Shown here piece by piece: positions 35,478 to 44,455 of a stretch of DNA of 64,000 nucleotides. Under the pieces are notes generated by a model that searched no databases, was not told where the DNA came from, and worked only from the letters and a program-made list of their open reading frames with translations. How positions within the stretch are numbered: the stretch's first letter is position 1; each line of letters begins with the position of its first letter. The DNA comes from Gemmatimonas sp. (GTDB taxonomy: Bacteria > Gemmatimonadota > Gemmatimonadetes > Longimicrobiales > Longimicrobiaceae). Where the stretch lies: assembly GCA_009380025.1 (NCBI GenBank), contig WHSP01000003.1, positions 1 through 64,000 on the forward strand. The letters are read 5' to 3'. The position numbers and the translations under genes are program-made.

Positions 35478-37840
35478 TGAGCGTTAGTGCCAGAGCAAAG
35501 CCACCGAGATCCCGGGTCGCTTCGGTTTCGGCACCTCCCCGGCTCGACATCGGCCCCGGGCTCGCCAGCCTCGTCTTCTTCGCTCTTTCGATCGTCTACT
35601 TTCTGCCCGCGTTTCTGCCGGACAGGCACATCTTCGGCACCGACTACCTCGCGGGCGGATACTTCTTCTTCGAGTTCGTTTCGGATCGACTGGCGGCTGG
35701 GGAGCTCCCCAAGTGGGTACCGTATGTGTACGGCGGCCTTCCGCTGCTCTCGAATCCGGGGAGCACCTTCTATCCTATACGGCTGCTCGCGGACGTGCTC
35801 CTTCCCGTCACCTGGATCCTGCCGTTCATCTTCGTCGTTCAGTTCGGGATCGCTGGGCTCGGGATGTACCTGCTGGCCCGGGAGCTGGGGTGCCGAAGCT
35901 GGGTCGCCCTTCTCGCCGGCCTCGCGTTCGAGTTCACCGGGATCACCATCTCGTCCGTGTTCGCTGGGCAGGACGGCAGGGTCATCGTCGCCACCTTCGC
36001 CCCCCTGCTTTTTTTCTTCCTCCATCGAGGGATACGAACCGGAAGGGTGGGCCCGTTCGTCGGCGCGGCCGCGACGACGGGGTTCTCCCTGCTCTCCTTC
36101 CAGATTCAGAGCAACTACTACCTCCTGATTGCGGGGCTGATCTGGGCGGTCTTCTCGCTGGTCCATCTCGGCTACCATCGTGACATGGCGGCCCTCGGTC
36201 GGCGAGTCGCGCTCGGCCTCGTCGCCGTCGCCTTCGGCTTCTCTCTCGCCGCTGTCAACTTCCTCCCCTTCATCGACTATGTCGATGACTCGCCTCGCGG
36301 AGGGGTCGGAGGTCGCGGCTACGAGTACTCCATCGGCTTCTCGATGCCTCCCGCCGAGCTGATCTCGGTGGCCGTGCCGGAGGCGCCGGGAATCCTCGAC
36401 AACTACCAGGGGGACAATCCGTTCAAGCTCCACACCGAGTATCTCGGCGCCCTGGTGGTCGTGCTGCTCGTACTCGGTGTACGCTTCTCCCGGCGGGATC
36501 GGTACTGGTTGTTCTTCGCGGGCCTGGCCCTCTTCACGCTGACGATCGCCTTCGGCGGGAACACTCCCTTCTATCGACTCTATTACGACTTCCTTCCGGG
36601 TACTTCCCGGTTCCGGGCACCCGCGATTTCCTTCTTCCTCTTCTCGCTCTCTGCCGTGGCTATGGCGGCCGTCACGCTCGAGAAGATGGCGCTCGCGAAG
36701 GAGGACCATGCCACAGCCCGGCGCCATGATTCATCGCCGGAGGCGAACCTCGGGGTGTGGTTCATTGGCATCGGAGGGGTCGCGGTCGCCGCCCTCGCTT
36801 TCGTCGCCGCTTCTGGTGGCGGTGAGCCAACCGACGCCGCGAGAGTGGCGGGCTTCGGCCGCTTCGCGCTTTTCGCCAGCCTGACCTGCGGTGCCCTTTG
36901 GCTCTGGTTCCGAGAGCGCCTCCGGGACCTCGGAATCGTCTTGATCCTGGCCGTCGTCACGGTCATCGACCTCTGGATTGTCGATCGCAACTTCTTCGAT
37001 ACCGTGCCTCCGCCGGACCAAACCTTCGCGGCGGACGACGTGGTCAACTTCCTGCGCAGTCAGCCCGGCCCCTACCGCACCTGGGTGCTCCCCATCCCAG
37101 AGGCCTATCGCGGGCACGGCAACTACCTGATGCTGTTCGATATCGAGCAGGCCGGCGGAGAGCATGGAAACCAGCTCCAACGCTACAACGAGTTTGCGGG
37201 AGCTGGAGAAGAAGTCTACGTGGACTGGTCCAACTACCTGGAATCAGAGAACTTTCTGCGGGCCGCCAACATTCGATACATCGTCAGCATGACGGAGCTG
37301 CAGACGCCCTTCCTTCGCGAGGCCCACCGCGGCAGCGCCCTCGTCTACGAGAACCTGAACGCACTGCCGCGCGCTTACCTGGTTGAAGAGGTGAGGACTT
37401 CAGCGGACACGGCAGCGGCGCTGACCGCTCTCGAGGACCCCACGTTCGACCCGTCCAGAACTGCCGTCGTGTATTCGGCCGAGCCGCTGGATCTTCCGTC
37501 GGGTCCGCTCGAGGGGTCTGCGGAAGTCGTCGAGTCTTCGCCGGATCGCGTGGTGGTGAGGACGGCGTCGAACCGAGAGGCACTCCTCGTCCTGGCCGAC
37601 AACTACTTCGACGGATGGACGGCGCGTGTGAACGGAACTCCGGCAACCATCGAGCGAACCAACCACACGTTCCGCGGAGTGGTCGTGCCCGAAGGTGAGA
37701 GCGAAGTGGTCTTCGAGTTCCGGCCGAGGGACCTCTACGTTGGATTCTACGTCTACCTGGCCGGGATGCTGTTACTCGTGGGATACGGGATTTGGCTCCT
37801 CGCGCGCCGTGGGCGGCAGCGGGTCGCGCCCGCGGGTTGA
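35474..37840 (+). CDS. YfhO-family multi-spanning membrane protein
   Basis: A 788-residue protein from ATG 35474. The first about 500 residues are strongly hydrophobic, with roughly a dozen predicted membrane segments ('LASLVFFALSIVYFLPAFL', 'ILPFIFVVQFGIAGLGMYLL', 'VVVLLVLGVRFSRRDRYWLF'). The C-terminal soluble part ends with 'LVLADNYFDGWTARVNGTPA' and 'PEGESEVVFEFRPRDLYVGF', typical of YfhO. The family has a GT-C-like fold, and Gram-positive YfhO glycosylates lipoteichoic acid using a polyprenyl-phosphate sugar. A lipid-linked donor from the nearby DPM-like synthase would fit (inference). Confidence 0.85.
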   Translation: MMSVSARAKPPRSRVASVSAPPRLDIGPGLASLVFFALSIVYFLPAFLPDRHIFGTDYLAGGYFFFEFVSDRLAAGELPKWVPYVYGGLPLLSNPGSTFYPIRLLADVLLPVTWILPFIFVVQFGIAGLGMYLLARELGCRSWVALLAGLAFEFTGITISSVFAGQDGRVIVATFAPLLFFFLHRGIRTGRVGPFVGAAATTGFSLLSFQIQSNYYLLIAGLIWAVFSLVHLGYHRDMAALGRRVALGLVAVAFGFSLAAVNFLPFIDYVDDSPRGGVGGRGYEYSIGFSMPPAELISVAVPEAPGILDNYQGDNPFKLHTEYLGALVVVLLVLGVRFSRRDRYWLFFAGLALFTLTIAFGGNTPFYRLYYDFLPGTSRFRAPAISFFLFSLSAVAMAAVTLEKMALAKEDHATARRHDSSPEANLGVWFIGIGGVAVAALAFVAASGGGEPTDAARVAGFGRFALFASLTCGALWLWFRERLRDLGIVLILAVVTVIDLWIVDRNFFDTVPPPDQTFAADDVVNFLRSQPGPYRTWVLPIPEAYRGHGNYLMLFDIEQAGGEHGNQLQRYNEFAGAGEEVYVDWSNYLESENFLRAANIRYIVSMTELQTPFLREAHRGSALVYENLNALPRAYLVEEVRTSADTAAALTALEDPTFDPSRTAVVYSAEPLDLPSGPLEGSAEVVESSPDRVVVRTASNREALLVLADNYFDGWTARVNGTPATIERTNHTFRGVVVPEGESEVVFEFRPRDLYVGFYVYLAGMLLLVGYGIWLLARRGRQRVAPAG

Positions 37841-37844
37841 CGGA

Positions 37845-38795
37845 GTGGCCGATGCCCGAGGGTCGCGAGCACGCCGCGTTGTCGGGATTCTCTTCGCCGC
37901 CGCGGCCCTCGGCTTCCTTGGCCTCTTCGTGGTTGAGAATCTCGAGGAGGTCCGGGCGCACCCTTGGTCGGTAAGACCCGGCCTTCTCCTCCTCTCAATT
38001 CTCATCAACGTCGCGAGCCTCAGCTGGGGAGTGCGCGTCTGGCAGCTCGTGCTCAGGCGCCTCGCGGTCGCGGTTCGCTTCCTACCCCTCGCGCGGGTCT
38101 GGTTTCTTTCCAGCCTTGGACGCTACATCCCCGGCAAGGTCTGGCAGTTCGTGGGGGCGGCTCACCTCGGCGGCCTGATCGGAATCCAAGCGGCCGTGGT
38201 GGTGACTTCGCTCGCGGTACATACCGCGTTCTTCCTTCTTGGGGCCCTGCTCGTTGCAGTCTATCTCTTGCCCGCCCCGGTCGGCGAACTGGGAGGCGTA
38301 CCCATCGAAGCCATACGATGGATGACGCCATTGCTGATATTGTTGGCTCACCCGGCCGTGATTGGCGGAGGGTTGCGCCTGGTACGGCGTGTCACAGGGG
38401 CTGCCGTCGCGGACTGGCGGGGAAACCTCATGGACGGAGCCGCCCTCGCACTCCTTTCAGCGGTCGGCTGGTGCGTCAGCGGGCTCGCCTTCTTTCTGTT
38501 CGTCCTGTCGTTGACCCCGCTGCCCTCATCGGCTCTGGGGGGGATCGTCGGTGCCAACGCTCTCGCGTTCGTCGTGGGTTATGTCGTCTTCATTGCGCCT
38601 GCTGGGCTGGGCGTCAAGGAAGCGGCGCTGACAGCATTGCTGGCGTTCTACGTACCGGCCCCTGTAGCTGCCTTGCTGGCCGTAGCCGCCAGGCTGTGGA
38701 TGGTCGCCGCGGAGATCCTACCGGCCCTCGCGTTGCTGCGGGCGCCAGCACCCTCCGGGATCGACGCGGATGCGCACGGCCGGGTGGAGACATAG
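37845..38795 (+). CDS. Flippase-like / LPG-synthase-type integral membrane protein (UPF0104)
   Basis: From GTG 37845, 4 nt after the YfhO-like stop, a 316-residue protein with about eight membrane segments. Family landmarks are 'FLSSLGRYIPGKVWQFVGAA' near residue 85, 'LGGIVGANALAFVVGYVVF' and 'APAGLGVKEAALTALLAF', as in lysylphosphatidylglycerol synthetase membrane domains and AglD-like proteins. Such proteins are found with polyprenyl-phosphate glycosyltransferases and may move lipid-linked sugars. The track's longer frame (37695) overlaps the YfhO-like gene and is rejected. Confidence 0.85.
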   Translation: MADARGSRARRVVGILFAAAALGFLGLFVVENLEEVRAHPWSVRPGLLLLSILINVASLSWGVRVWQLVLRRLAVAVRFLPLARVWFLSSLGRYIPGKVWQFVGAAHLGGLIGIQAAVVVTSLAVHTAFFLLGALLVAVYLLPAPVGELGGVPIEAIRWMTPLLILLAHPAVIGGGLRLVRRVTGAAVADWRGNLMDGAALALLSAVGWCVSGLAFFLFVLSLTPLPSSALGGIVGANALAFVVGYVVFIAPAGLGVKEAALTALLAFYVPAPVAALLAVAARLWMVAAEILPALALLRAPAPSGIDADAHGRVET

Positions 38796-38861
38796 CCCGA
38801 GAGCCACGCCACGTTTACATTTCGATCCCAGTCGGATGACGAATCAACGACGAACCGTGCG

Positions 38862-39338
38862 ATGCTCGAGCAACTGAAGTCGAAGCTTGACGGGGAGATA
38901 GAGCGCCTGAGCCATGAGCTTCAGGTAGTTCTCCCCAAGGCGATCCAGAGGGCCGTGGAGCACGGTGACCTTCGGGAGAACTCGGAATACAGGTCGGCGT
39001 TGGAGCGACAGCAGTTCGTTCAGGCGCGCCTGAATCACCTCACGAAGCGTCGTACCGAGCTTTCGAATGTCGATCTCGAGAACATTCCCGCCGATCGGGT
39101 CGGCTTCGGCTCGCGGGTGACGGTCGTCGATCTCCGCAGTGGCGACGAAGAGACCTATACGCTGGTTTTCGGGGATTATATCGACATCGAAACGGGCCAG
39201 ATCTCCATGGCTTCGCCCCTGGGGCAGGCCCTGCTCGGGCGGAGGGTCGGAGACGAGGTCATTTTGCAGTTGCCGAAGGGAGAGCGGCAGCTCCGGGTTG
39301 AGCGGCTCACCACATTGCGCGACATGGTGAGGGCATAG
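38862..39338 (+). CDS. greA: Transcription elongation factor GreA/GreB family
   Basis: Stimulates transcript cleavage by backtracked RNA polymerase. The 158-residue product has the N-terminal coiled coil with the catalytic-tip motif 'HGDLRENSEYRSALERQQF' (canonical GDLSENAEY) and a C-terminal FKBP-like domain ('FGSRVTVVDLRSGDEETYTL', 'ASPLGQALLGRRVGDEVILQ'). Both tip acids (Asp and Glu) are retained. It is separated from the glycan genes by 66 nt and is convergent with the GT2 gene; no terminator hairpin is evident between them. Confidence 0.9.
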   Translation: MLEQLKSKLDGEIERLSHELQVVLPKAIQRAVEHGDLRENSEYRSALERQQFVQARLNHLTKRRTELSNVDLENIPADRVGFGSRVTVVDLRSGDEETYTLVFGDYIDIETGQISMASPLGQALLGRRVGDEVILQLPKGERQLRVERLTTLRDMVRA

Positions 39339-39376
39339 ACCTTCCCGTGGCGTTGTAGCCGGATGATTGCGAAGAC

Positions 39377-40330
39377 CTAGCTGTCGCCATCCGACTTCCG
39401 CAAGTGGTCCACCTCCGTTCGAAGGATCGCGACCATCTCTCCGACGAAGCCGAAGCCGAAGAGCATGAATCCAACCGTCTCCAGGAGGAGAACGAGGGTG
39501 AGCAGCGGCCGATAGCCGAAGGGCGGCATCCAGCCAGCTACCCGCAGCACAATCGCAACGAGCCCGATAAGCACACCGAGAACGATCAACACCAGGCCGG
39601 TCCCACCGAAGAAATGCATCGGCTTCTGGCTGAACTTCAGGTAGAACCACACGACGAGAAGGTCACCGACGCCGACCAGAATCCTCCCCTGCCCGGTGTA
39701 CTTGGAAGTGCCTGCCTTCCGCGGATAGAGCTCGATATCGATCTCCGACACCGTGTATCCGCGCGAGTACGCCAGAACGATGAAGAAGCGGTGCCAATCG
39801 TGCCGCAGCGGAATCTCGTCGAGTATCTCCTTACGAAACGCCTTCATCGAGTTGAGATCCCGGGCCGGTACGTCGAAGAGACGTTTTGACAGGCGGTTGT
39901 AGACCGAGCTCACCGCTTGCTTGTCATAGCTGCCCGTCTTTCGTCCCGCGACGACATCCCACCCCTCGCCTAACTTCATGAGGAAGCGGGGGAATTCCTC
40001 CGGTGTGTGTTGGAGGTCCGCGTCGAAAAGGATGATGTAGTCGCTATCGGCTGCGCCAGCGCCGGTTATCATCGATTCCGTCTTGCCGAGGTTACGGCGA
40101 TGGCGGAGGACACGAGCACGGGGCAGGCATCGCGCCGCCTCTAGCGCCGCCTCGTACGTCCCATCGGTCGAGCCGTCGTCGACGAGGATGATTTCCCCGT
40201 CGAGCTCGTGCCGCTCGAACGACTCGACCACGGCCCGGAAGAGGGCCGGGATGTTCTCGATTTCGTTGTAGGCGGGAATGACGACCGCGAAGTTCCGGCG
40301 GAGGTCGGTCGTCGCGGGCGCTGTCTTCAC
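39377..40330 (-). CDS. GT2 glycosyltransferase with C-terminal membrane helices (DPM/ArnC-like)
   Basis: A 317-residue enzyme resembling dolichyl-phosphate glucose/mannose synthases and ArnC. GT-A motifs are 'VVIPAYNEIENIPALFRAVV', 'ILVDDGSTDGTYEAAL' and 'LFDADLQHTPEEFPRFL'. Two or three membrane helices occupy about residues 225-300 ('GTGLVLIVLGVLIGLVAIVL'). It starts with GTG 40330, overlapping the rpoN stop, so it is the last gene of the kds-lpt-rpoN operon. It likely makes a polyprenyl-phosphate sugar. This is the second such synthase in the window and differs from the soluble one at 31670. Confidence 0.9.
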   Translation of the reverse strand: MKTAPATTDLRRNFAVVIPAYNEIENIPALFRAVVESFERHELDGEIILVDDGSTDGTYEAALEAARCLPRARVLRHRRNLGKTESMITGAGAADSDYIILFDADLQHTPEEFPRFLMKLGEGWDVVAGRKTGSYDKQAVSSVYNRLSKRLFDVPARDLNSMKAFRKEILDEIPLRHDWHRFFIVLAYSRGYTVSEIDIELYPRKAGTSKYTGQGRILVGVGDLLVVWFYLKFSQKPMHFFGGTGLVLIVLGVLIGLVAIVLRVAGWMPPFGYRPLLTLVLLLETVGFMLFGFGFVGEMVAILRTEVDHLRKSDGDS

Positions 40331-41829
40331 ACCCTCTTTCTCATCCGAGCGGAGAGGATGCCCAGCTGATCTCGGTACTTCGCTACGGTTCGACGGGCGA
40401 TCTGGATGCCCTCTTTCTTCAGGATGTTCACGATCGCCTGGTCCGTGAGTGGCTTCGCTGGGTTCTCTTCCGACACAAGTTTCTGGATCTGTGCCTTGAT
40501 GCCACGGGCCGAAACTTCTTCACCCGACGTGGTCGAGAGTCCCGAAGAGAAGAAGAACTTCAGGGGAAGCACACCGCGTGGCGTCTGGACGAACTTCTCG
40601 TTCGTCACTCGGGAGACGGTCGACTCGTGCATGTCGATCACCTCGGCGACCTCTCTCAAGGTCAGCGGCTTCAGGTACTGCACGCCCTTCTCGAAGAAAT
40701 CCCGCTGTCGATCGACGATGAAGTTCATCACCTTGAGCATCGTCTGGCGGCGCTGCTCGATCGCCTGGATCATCCAGTTGGCGGAGTTGAGCTTGTTGGA
40801 GATGAACTCCTTGTTCTCGCCGGCGAACTTCTTCTTGTCTTTCGCGATCTCGCGGTAGGTACGGGAAAGCTTCAGGCGCGGGAGGTTCGTGTCGTTCAGG
40901 AAGACCAGGTAGTCTTCGCCGACCTTGTCGACGACGAGGTCGGGGGTGATGTAGTTGTCCCCGTGGTTCCCGTACTTGAGGCCTGGCTTGGGATCGAGCC
41001 TCGCGATCTCGTCCGCGGCGTCCTGAACGTCTCGCGGAGTGATGGAGAGATCCTTGGAGATCTCGGACCACCGATGGTTGATGAGCTGATCGAAGTAGTC
41101 TCGCGTGATGCGGAAACAGAGTCGGTTCTCGAGCATTTCCTCGAACTCGCTCGGTTCCAGATCGGCGACTCCATTGCTCGCGGCAAGCTCCTGCGTGATC
41201 TCATCGCGCAGCTGAAGGAGGATGCACTCGCGGAGATCCCGCGCTGCGATCCCCGGGGGATCGAAGCCCTGGATCGTGGCGAGCATCCTCTCCGCATCTT
41301 CGAACGTATAGGGCGCGCGCTCGCGCGCGGTTTCTCCCCAATCGCCCCCATGCTCGAGCAGGAACTCGTTGAGAGAGCGAACGACCTCCTCGAGGGGGCA
41401 TTCGAGGTACCCCTCGTCGCTGATGTTGCCGATGATCTCTTCGCCGAGCAGGAGCTCTCGAGCCGACAGACGGAGTAGGGTGAGCTGATCGTGAAGGTGG
41501 TCGGCAAGATCGCGGGTGGCCACCGAAACCGGCTCGAAGTACTCCCGCTCCTCGTACTCCTCCCTGCGGCCTCCGGTCTCGAACCCGTTGAGGAGAATCT
41601 CTTCCCAATCGATCTCCTCCTCGTCGGTCTCCTTCTCGGTCTCGGCCTCGACCGGCTCCTCGATCGCGTCCTCCGCCATTTCGAGGAACGGGTTGTTCAG
41701 GAGCTCCTGTTTGAGGTGCTGCTGCAGGTCGAGCAGGGGCATATAGAGAAGATCCATCGCCTGGTACAGGCGAGGGTTGATCTTCATCTCCTGCTTGAGC
41801 TGCGTTCCCTGGTATAGGCCCGTCTTCAT
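40327..41829 (-). CDS. rpoN: RNA polymerase sigma-54 factor RpoN
   Basis: Alternative sigma factor that needs enhancer-binding activators. The 500-residue product has region I ('LKQEMKINPRLYQAMDLLYM', 'LQQHLKQELLNNPFLEMAED'), an acidic region II (about 55-90), the core-binding region and the C-terminal RpoN box 'ARRTVAKYRDQLGI' (canonical ARRTVAKYREE). ATG 41829 is preferred to the upstream TTG 41832. It lies 12 nt after lptB, the same lptA-lptB-rpoN order as in Enterobacteria. No bacterial enhancer-binding protein is present in this window. Confidence 0.96.
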   Translation of the reverse strand: MKTGLYQGTQLKQEMKINPRLYQAMDLLYMPLLDLQQHLKQELLNNPFLEMAEDAIEEPVEAETEKETDEEEIDWEEILLNGFETGGRREEYEEREYFEPVSVATRDLADHLHDQLTLLRLSARELLLGEEIIGNISDEGYLECPLEEVVRSLNEFLLEHGGDWGETARERAPYTFEDAERMLATIQGFDPPGIAARDLRECILLQLRDEITQELAASNGVADLEPSEFEEMLENRLCFRITRDYFDQLINHRWSEISKDLSITPRDVQDAADEIARLDPKPGLKYGNHGDNYITPDLVVDKVGEDYLVFLNDTNLPRLKLSRTYREIAKDKKKFAGENKEFISNKLNSANWMIQAIEQRRQTMLKVMNFIVDRQRDFFEKGVQYLKPLTLREVAEVIDMHESTVSRVTNEKFVQTPRGVLPLKFFFSSGLSTTSGEEVSARGIKAQIQKLVSEENPAKPLTDQAIVNILKKEGIQIARRTVAKYRDQLGILSARMRKRV

Positions 41830-41841
41830 CAAGGTATTTCC

Positions 41842-42675
41842 TTACTCAGGATAGGTATATCGCTGACGCATACGGGCGGTGAGCGTCGGGCCGAGATAGA
41901 TCTCGGCGACCTCATCATTCCATACTAGTTCAGAAACCGTTCCAGAGACTCGGACCCTGCCATCGTACATGATGTAGGCTCGATCGACGATATCCAGAGT
42001 CTGCTCGACGTTGTGGTCGCTAATGAGGACGCCGATGTTCCTTCGCTTCAGGTCCGACACGATCTGTTGGATGTCATGAACGGCGATCGGGTCGACTCCC
42101 GCAAAGGGCTCGTCGAGGAGCATGAACTTGGGCTGACCAACAAGCGCGCGGGTGATCTCGAGCCGCCGCCGCTCTCCGCCCGAAAGGGCGTATGCCTTCG
42201 ATTCCCGCAAGTGCTTGATCCCCAGCTCATCCAGCAGCACCTCCAATCGACCATGCTGCTCTTTCTTCGTGAGGCCCAGCATCTGAAGGATCGCGAGCAC
42301 GTTCTGTTCGACCGTAAGCTTCCGGAATACCGACGGCTCCTGGGCGAGGTAGCCGATACCCTTTCGGGCGCGCTGGTACATCGGAACACCGGTCACGTCT
42401 TCATCGTTGAGGAGCACCCGTCCGCTGTCCGGCGCGATGAGGCCGACCATCATGTAGAACGTAGTCGTCTTCCCCGCCCCGTTCGGCCCGAGAAGCCCGA
42501 CGATTTCTCCCTGGGTGAGACGAATCGCCACATCGTTCACGACCCGCCGCTTACGATAGATCTTCACCAGCCCCGAGGCCTCGAGCGTCGAGTTCCCCGG
42601 AACCATCCGGCGAGCCGCCGGAACGACATTGCTCGCCGCTCCGTCGCGCGTTCCGGGGAGCTCAGCCTCGAGCAT
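41842..42675 (-). CDS. lptB: LPS export ABC transporter ATPase LptB
   Basis: Powers extraction of LPS from the inner membrane by LptFG. From ATG 42675, with an excellent 'ggaggtgaca' ribosome-binding site, the product is 277 residues. The track's longer frame is an antisense reading of LptA-like repeats. Motifs are Walker A '[17 protein letters not shown]', '[17 protein letters not shown]', signature '[15 protein letters not shown]' and Walker B '[14 protein letters not shown]', with the switch His in '[11 protein letters not shown]'. The start lies 14 nt inside the end of the LptA-like gene. About 35 extra N-terminal residues precede the usual start of homology. Confidence 0.95.
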   Translation of the reverse strand: MLEAELPGTRDGAASNVVPAARRMVPGNSTLEASGLVKIYRKRRVVNDVAIRLTQGEIVGLLGPNGAGKTTTFYMMVGLIAPDSGRVLLNDEDVTGVPMYQRARKGIGYLAQEPSVFRKLTVEQNVLAILQMLGLTKKEQHGRLEVLLDELGIKHLRESKAYALSGGERRRLEITRALVGQPKFMLLDEPFAGVDPIAVHDIQQIVSDLKRRNIGVLISDHNVEQTLDIVDRAYIMYDGRVRVSGTVSELVWNDEVAEIYLGPTLTARMRQRYTYPE

Positions 42676-44455
42676 TGTCACCTCCCCCTGCCGACGGCGG
42701 GTCGCCGTCCGCTGGCTGGATCTCGTCGGCAGCGTCAGGGCCGTCCGCAGCGTCGGGGTTGTCCGGAACGTCGGGGTTGTCCGGAACGTCGGGGTTTTCC
42801 GGAACATCGGGGTTGCCCGGAGCGTCGGGAGCGTCGGCGTCGTCCGGATCGTCAACGTCGTCCAGGGCGTCGGCGTCGTCCGTGGCAGGGTCGTCCTCCC
42901 CTGGCGGCAACGCCTCGAGAAAGACGCCCTGACGCAGGCCAACTACGTCGGCCACCTGTAGCTCACCCTCCGCCAACTCCAGCTCGATTCGATCACCGAC
43001 AAGGAAGTTGACATTCTTCCGGGCATCGGGGGTACCCCGTTGTTCCTCCGGGGTCATCCGATAGAGGGACTGCGCGGAGCCGAGGGCGACCAGACGGCGG
43101 ATCTCCACCGAGCGAGCTCCTGGTTCGTCGACCGGTCGGGGTTCCGGAACGGCGATCGAGTCGGGCTCGACCGCCTCGAAGTACCCGATAATCGTGTCCC
43201 CCGTGATCCAATCGCGAGCCAGAACTTCAGGTGTCGCGGCGGGTGGCGCGGCCACTGGGAGGCCGAGTGAATCCACGAGAACGGAATCGACCGCCAGGGT
43301 GTCAATCAAATCGACCGCCGGGATGTCAACCAAATCGACCGCCGGGATGTCAATCGAGTCGACCGCCGGGGTGTCAATCGAGTCGACCGTCGGGATGTCG
43401 ATCGTATCGACGGCCGGGATGTCAATCGAATCGATCGCCGGGGTGTCGATCGCATCGACGGCCGGGGTGGCGGCCGAATCGGCCGCTATGGTATCGATCG
43501 ACTCGCCCCGGGCGTTTCCGACTGCGAAGACCTGTTCAATCTCCTGGCTGGCGAACCTGGCATCGAGCGAATCAGCCAGGAGCCGGAACGTCTCGGACGC
43601 GGCGGTGGCTCTTACTCCAGTCGTATCGGAGGCAATGGTTGCGACCGCGCGCTGGATCGAGTCGTTGGCAAAGAAGAGCTGAAGGTCCGGTGCGTCGACT
43701 CGGAGATCCTCGCCCAAGAGCGCAGCGTCGGTCTGGGAATGGACGTGCTCGATCGAGCCCTCGACCATACGCGCCTGGACTATCTCACCCTCCAGCGTGA
43801 ATTCCTGGCTTAGCAGCCGCGCACTCTGCCGGAGCTCGAGATCCTCGGTGTCCGAATCATAGCGGGCCTCACCCGCCGTTGCCGTCAGGTCCGTACGGGT
43901 GATCAGGACGGCCCCGGTCGCGGTGAGGTCATTCTGTCCGATGATCAGTACTCGATCGGCAACCAGGTTGAGTGGTTCCCCGTCGGACGTGGAATCGCTC
44001 GGCTGCAAGACCAGGGTCGGCCGCTGCCCTGCGTTCACCTGTGACAGAGGCCGCTCGTCGGTAGCCCGGAAGTACTCCAGCTCCGGACCCTCCAGTGTCG
44101 AGCCCTCTTCTTGATTCGTGAAAATGACGTTGCCGGTGGCATAGAGTCGACCGATCTCGGCGTTGTACGTCGCGTCGTCACTCGTCAACGACTGGATCGT
44201 ATCCTGAAAGAAGACGTCGCCGTGCAGCTCGAGATCACGAAGCGCGCGGCTGATCTCACCGGAGTTCGCCCTCAGCTGGGCTCCATCGGTGCAATTGACG
44301 GTGAAAGGATCGTGCGAGATCACCACCGTATCGCCGCCAACCACGGTCTGCGTCGTCCGCCCCGGTGCGTCGTACGCGCACGAGCGTTCCTGCGCCGACA
44401 CCACCCCAGGCAGCGCGGACAGAAGCACGAGCAGGCGAGCGGCGCGGTAGATCAT
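42662..44455 (-). CDS. lptA: LptA/OstA-like periplasmic protein with two tandem-repeat tracts
   Basis: Predicted periplasmic bridge protein of LPS export. The start ATG 44455 overlaps the lptC stop in TGATG. After a signal peptide ('[14 protein letters not shown]'), OstA-type beta-jellyroll sequence is visible ('[20 protein letters not shown]', '[20 protein letters not shown]', '[20 protein letters not shown]'). At 597 residues it is about three times the E. coli LptA length. Residues about 325-390 contain eight 8-residue repeats of the form 'SIDIPAVD', and the C-terminus holds five 6-residue 'NPDVPD' repeats in an acidic Asp/Pro-rich tail. A further non-repeat beta region separates the tracts. 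The lptC-X-lptB position supports LptA function; the repeats are unexplained. Confidence 0.85.
   Translation of the reverse strand: MIYRAARLLVLLSALPGVVSAQERSCAYDAPGRTTQTVVGGDTVVISHDPFTVNCTDGAQLRANSGEISRALRDLELHGDVFFQDTIQSLTSDDATYNAEIGRLYATGNVIFTNQEEGSTLEGPELEYFRATDERPLSQVNAGQRPTLVLQPSDSTSDGEPLNLVADRVLIIGQNDLTATGAVLITRTDLTATAGEARYDSDTEDLELRQSARLLSQEFTLEGEIVQARMVEGSIEHVHSQTDAALLGEDLRVDAPDLQLFFANDSIQRAVATIASDTTGVRATAASETFRLLADSLDARFASQEIEQVFAVGNARGESIDTIAADSAATPAVDAIDTPAIDSIDIPAVDTIDIPTVDSIDTPAVDSIDIPAVDLVDIPAVDLIDTLAVDSVLVDSLGLPVAAPPAATPEVLARDWITGDTIIGYFEAVEPDSIAVPEPRPVDEPGARSVEIRRLVALGSAQSLYRMTPEEQRGTPDARKNVNFLVGDRIELELAEGELQVADVVGLRQGVFLEALPPGEDDPATDDADALDDVDDPDDADAPDAPGNPDVPENPDVPDNPDVPDNPDAADGPDAADEIQPADGDPPSAGGGDNARG
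42734..42823 (-). repeat. Five 18-bp tandem repeats (NPDVPD) in the LptA-like gene
   Basis: Plus-strand units begin at 42734, 42752, 42770, 42788 and 42806, consensus 'gtcggggttgtccggaac'. Two units are identical and a third differs by one base. Degenerate Asp/Ala-rich sequence follows. They encode an acidic, Pro-rich C-terminal tail. Confidence 0.9.
43287..43478 (-). repeat. Eight 24-bp tandem repeats (SIDIPAVD) in the LptA-like gene
   Basis: Plus-strand units of exactly 24 bp start at 43287, 43311, 43335, 43359, 43383, 43407, 43431 and 43455, consensus 'tcgaccgccgggatgtcaatcgaa'. Each encodes an 8-residue unit such as [16 protein letters not shown] or LVDIPAVD. The outermost units are the most degenerate. 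The frame is preserved throughout. Confidence 0.95.

Noticed and set aside
37964-38839. 291-residue plus-strand ORF overlapping the flippase-like gene
   Set aside because: Arg/Gly-rich shadow frame of high-GC coding DNA with no family features; the UPF0104 frame is the real one.
42676-42942. N-terminal extension of the LptB ORF in the track (about 90 residues)
   Set aside because: It is an antisense reading of the LptA-like tandem repeats; the real start at 42675 has a strong ribosome-binding site.
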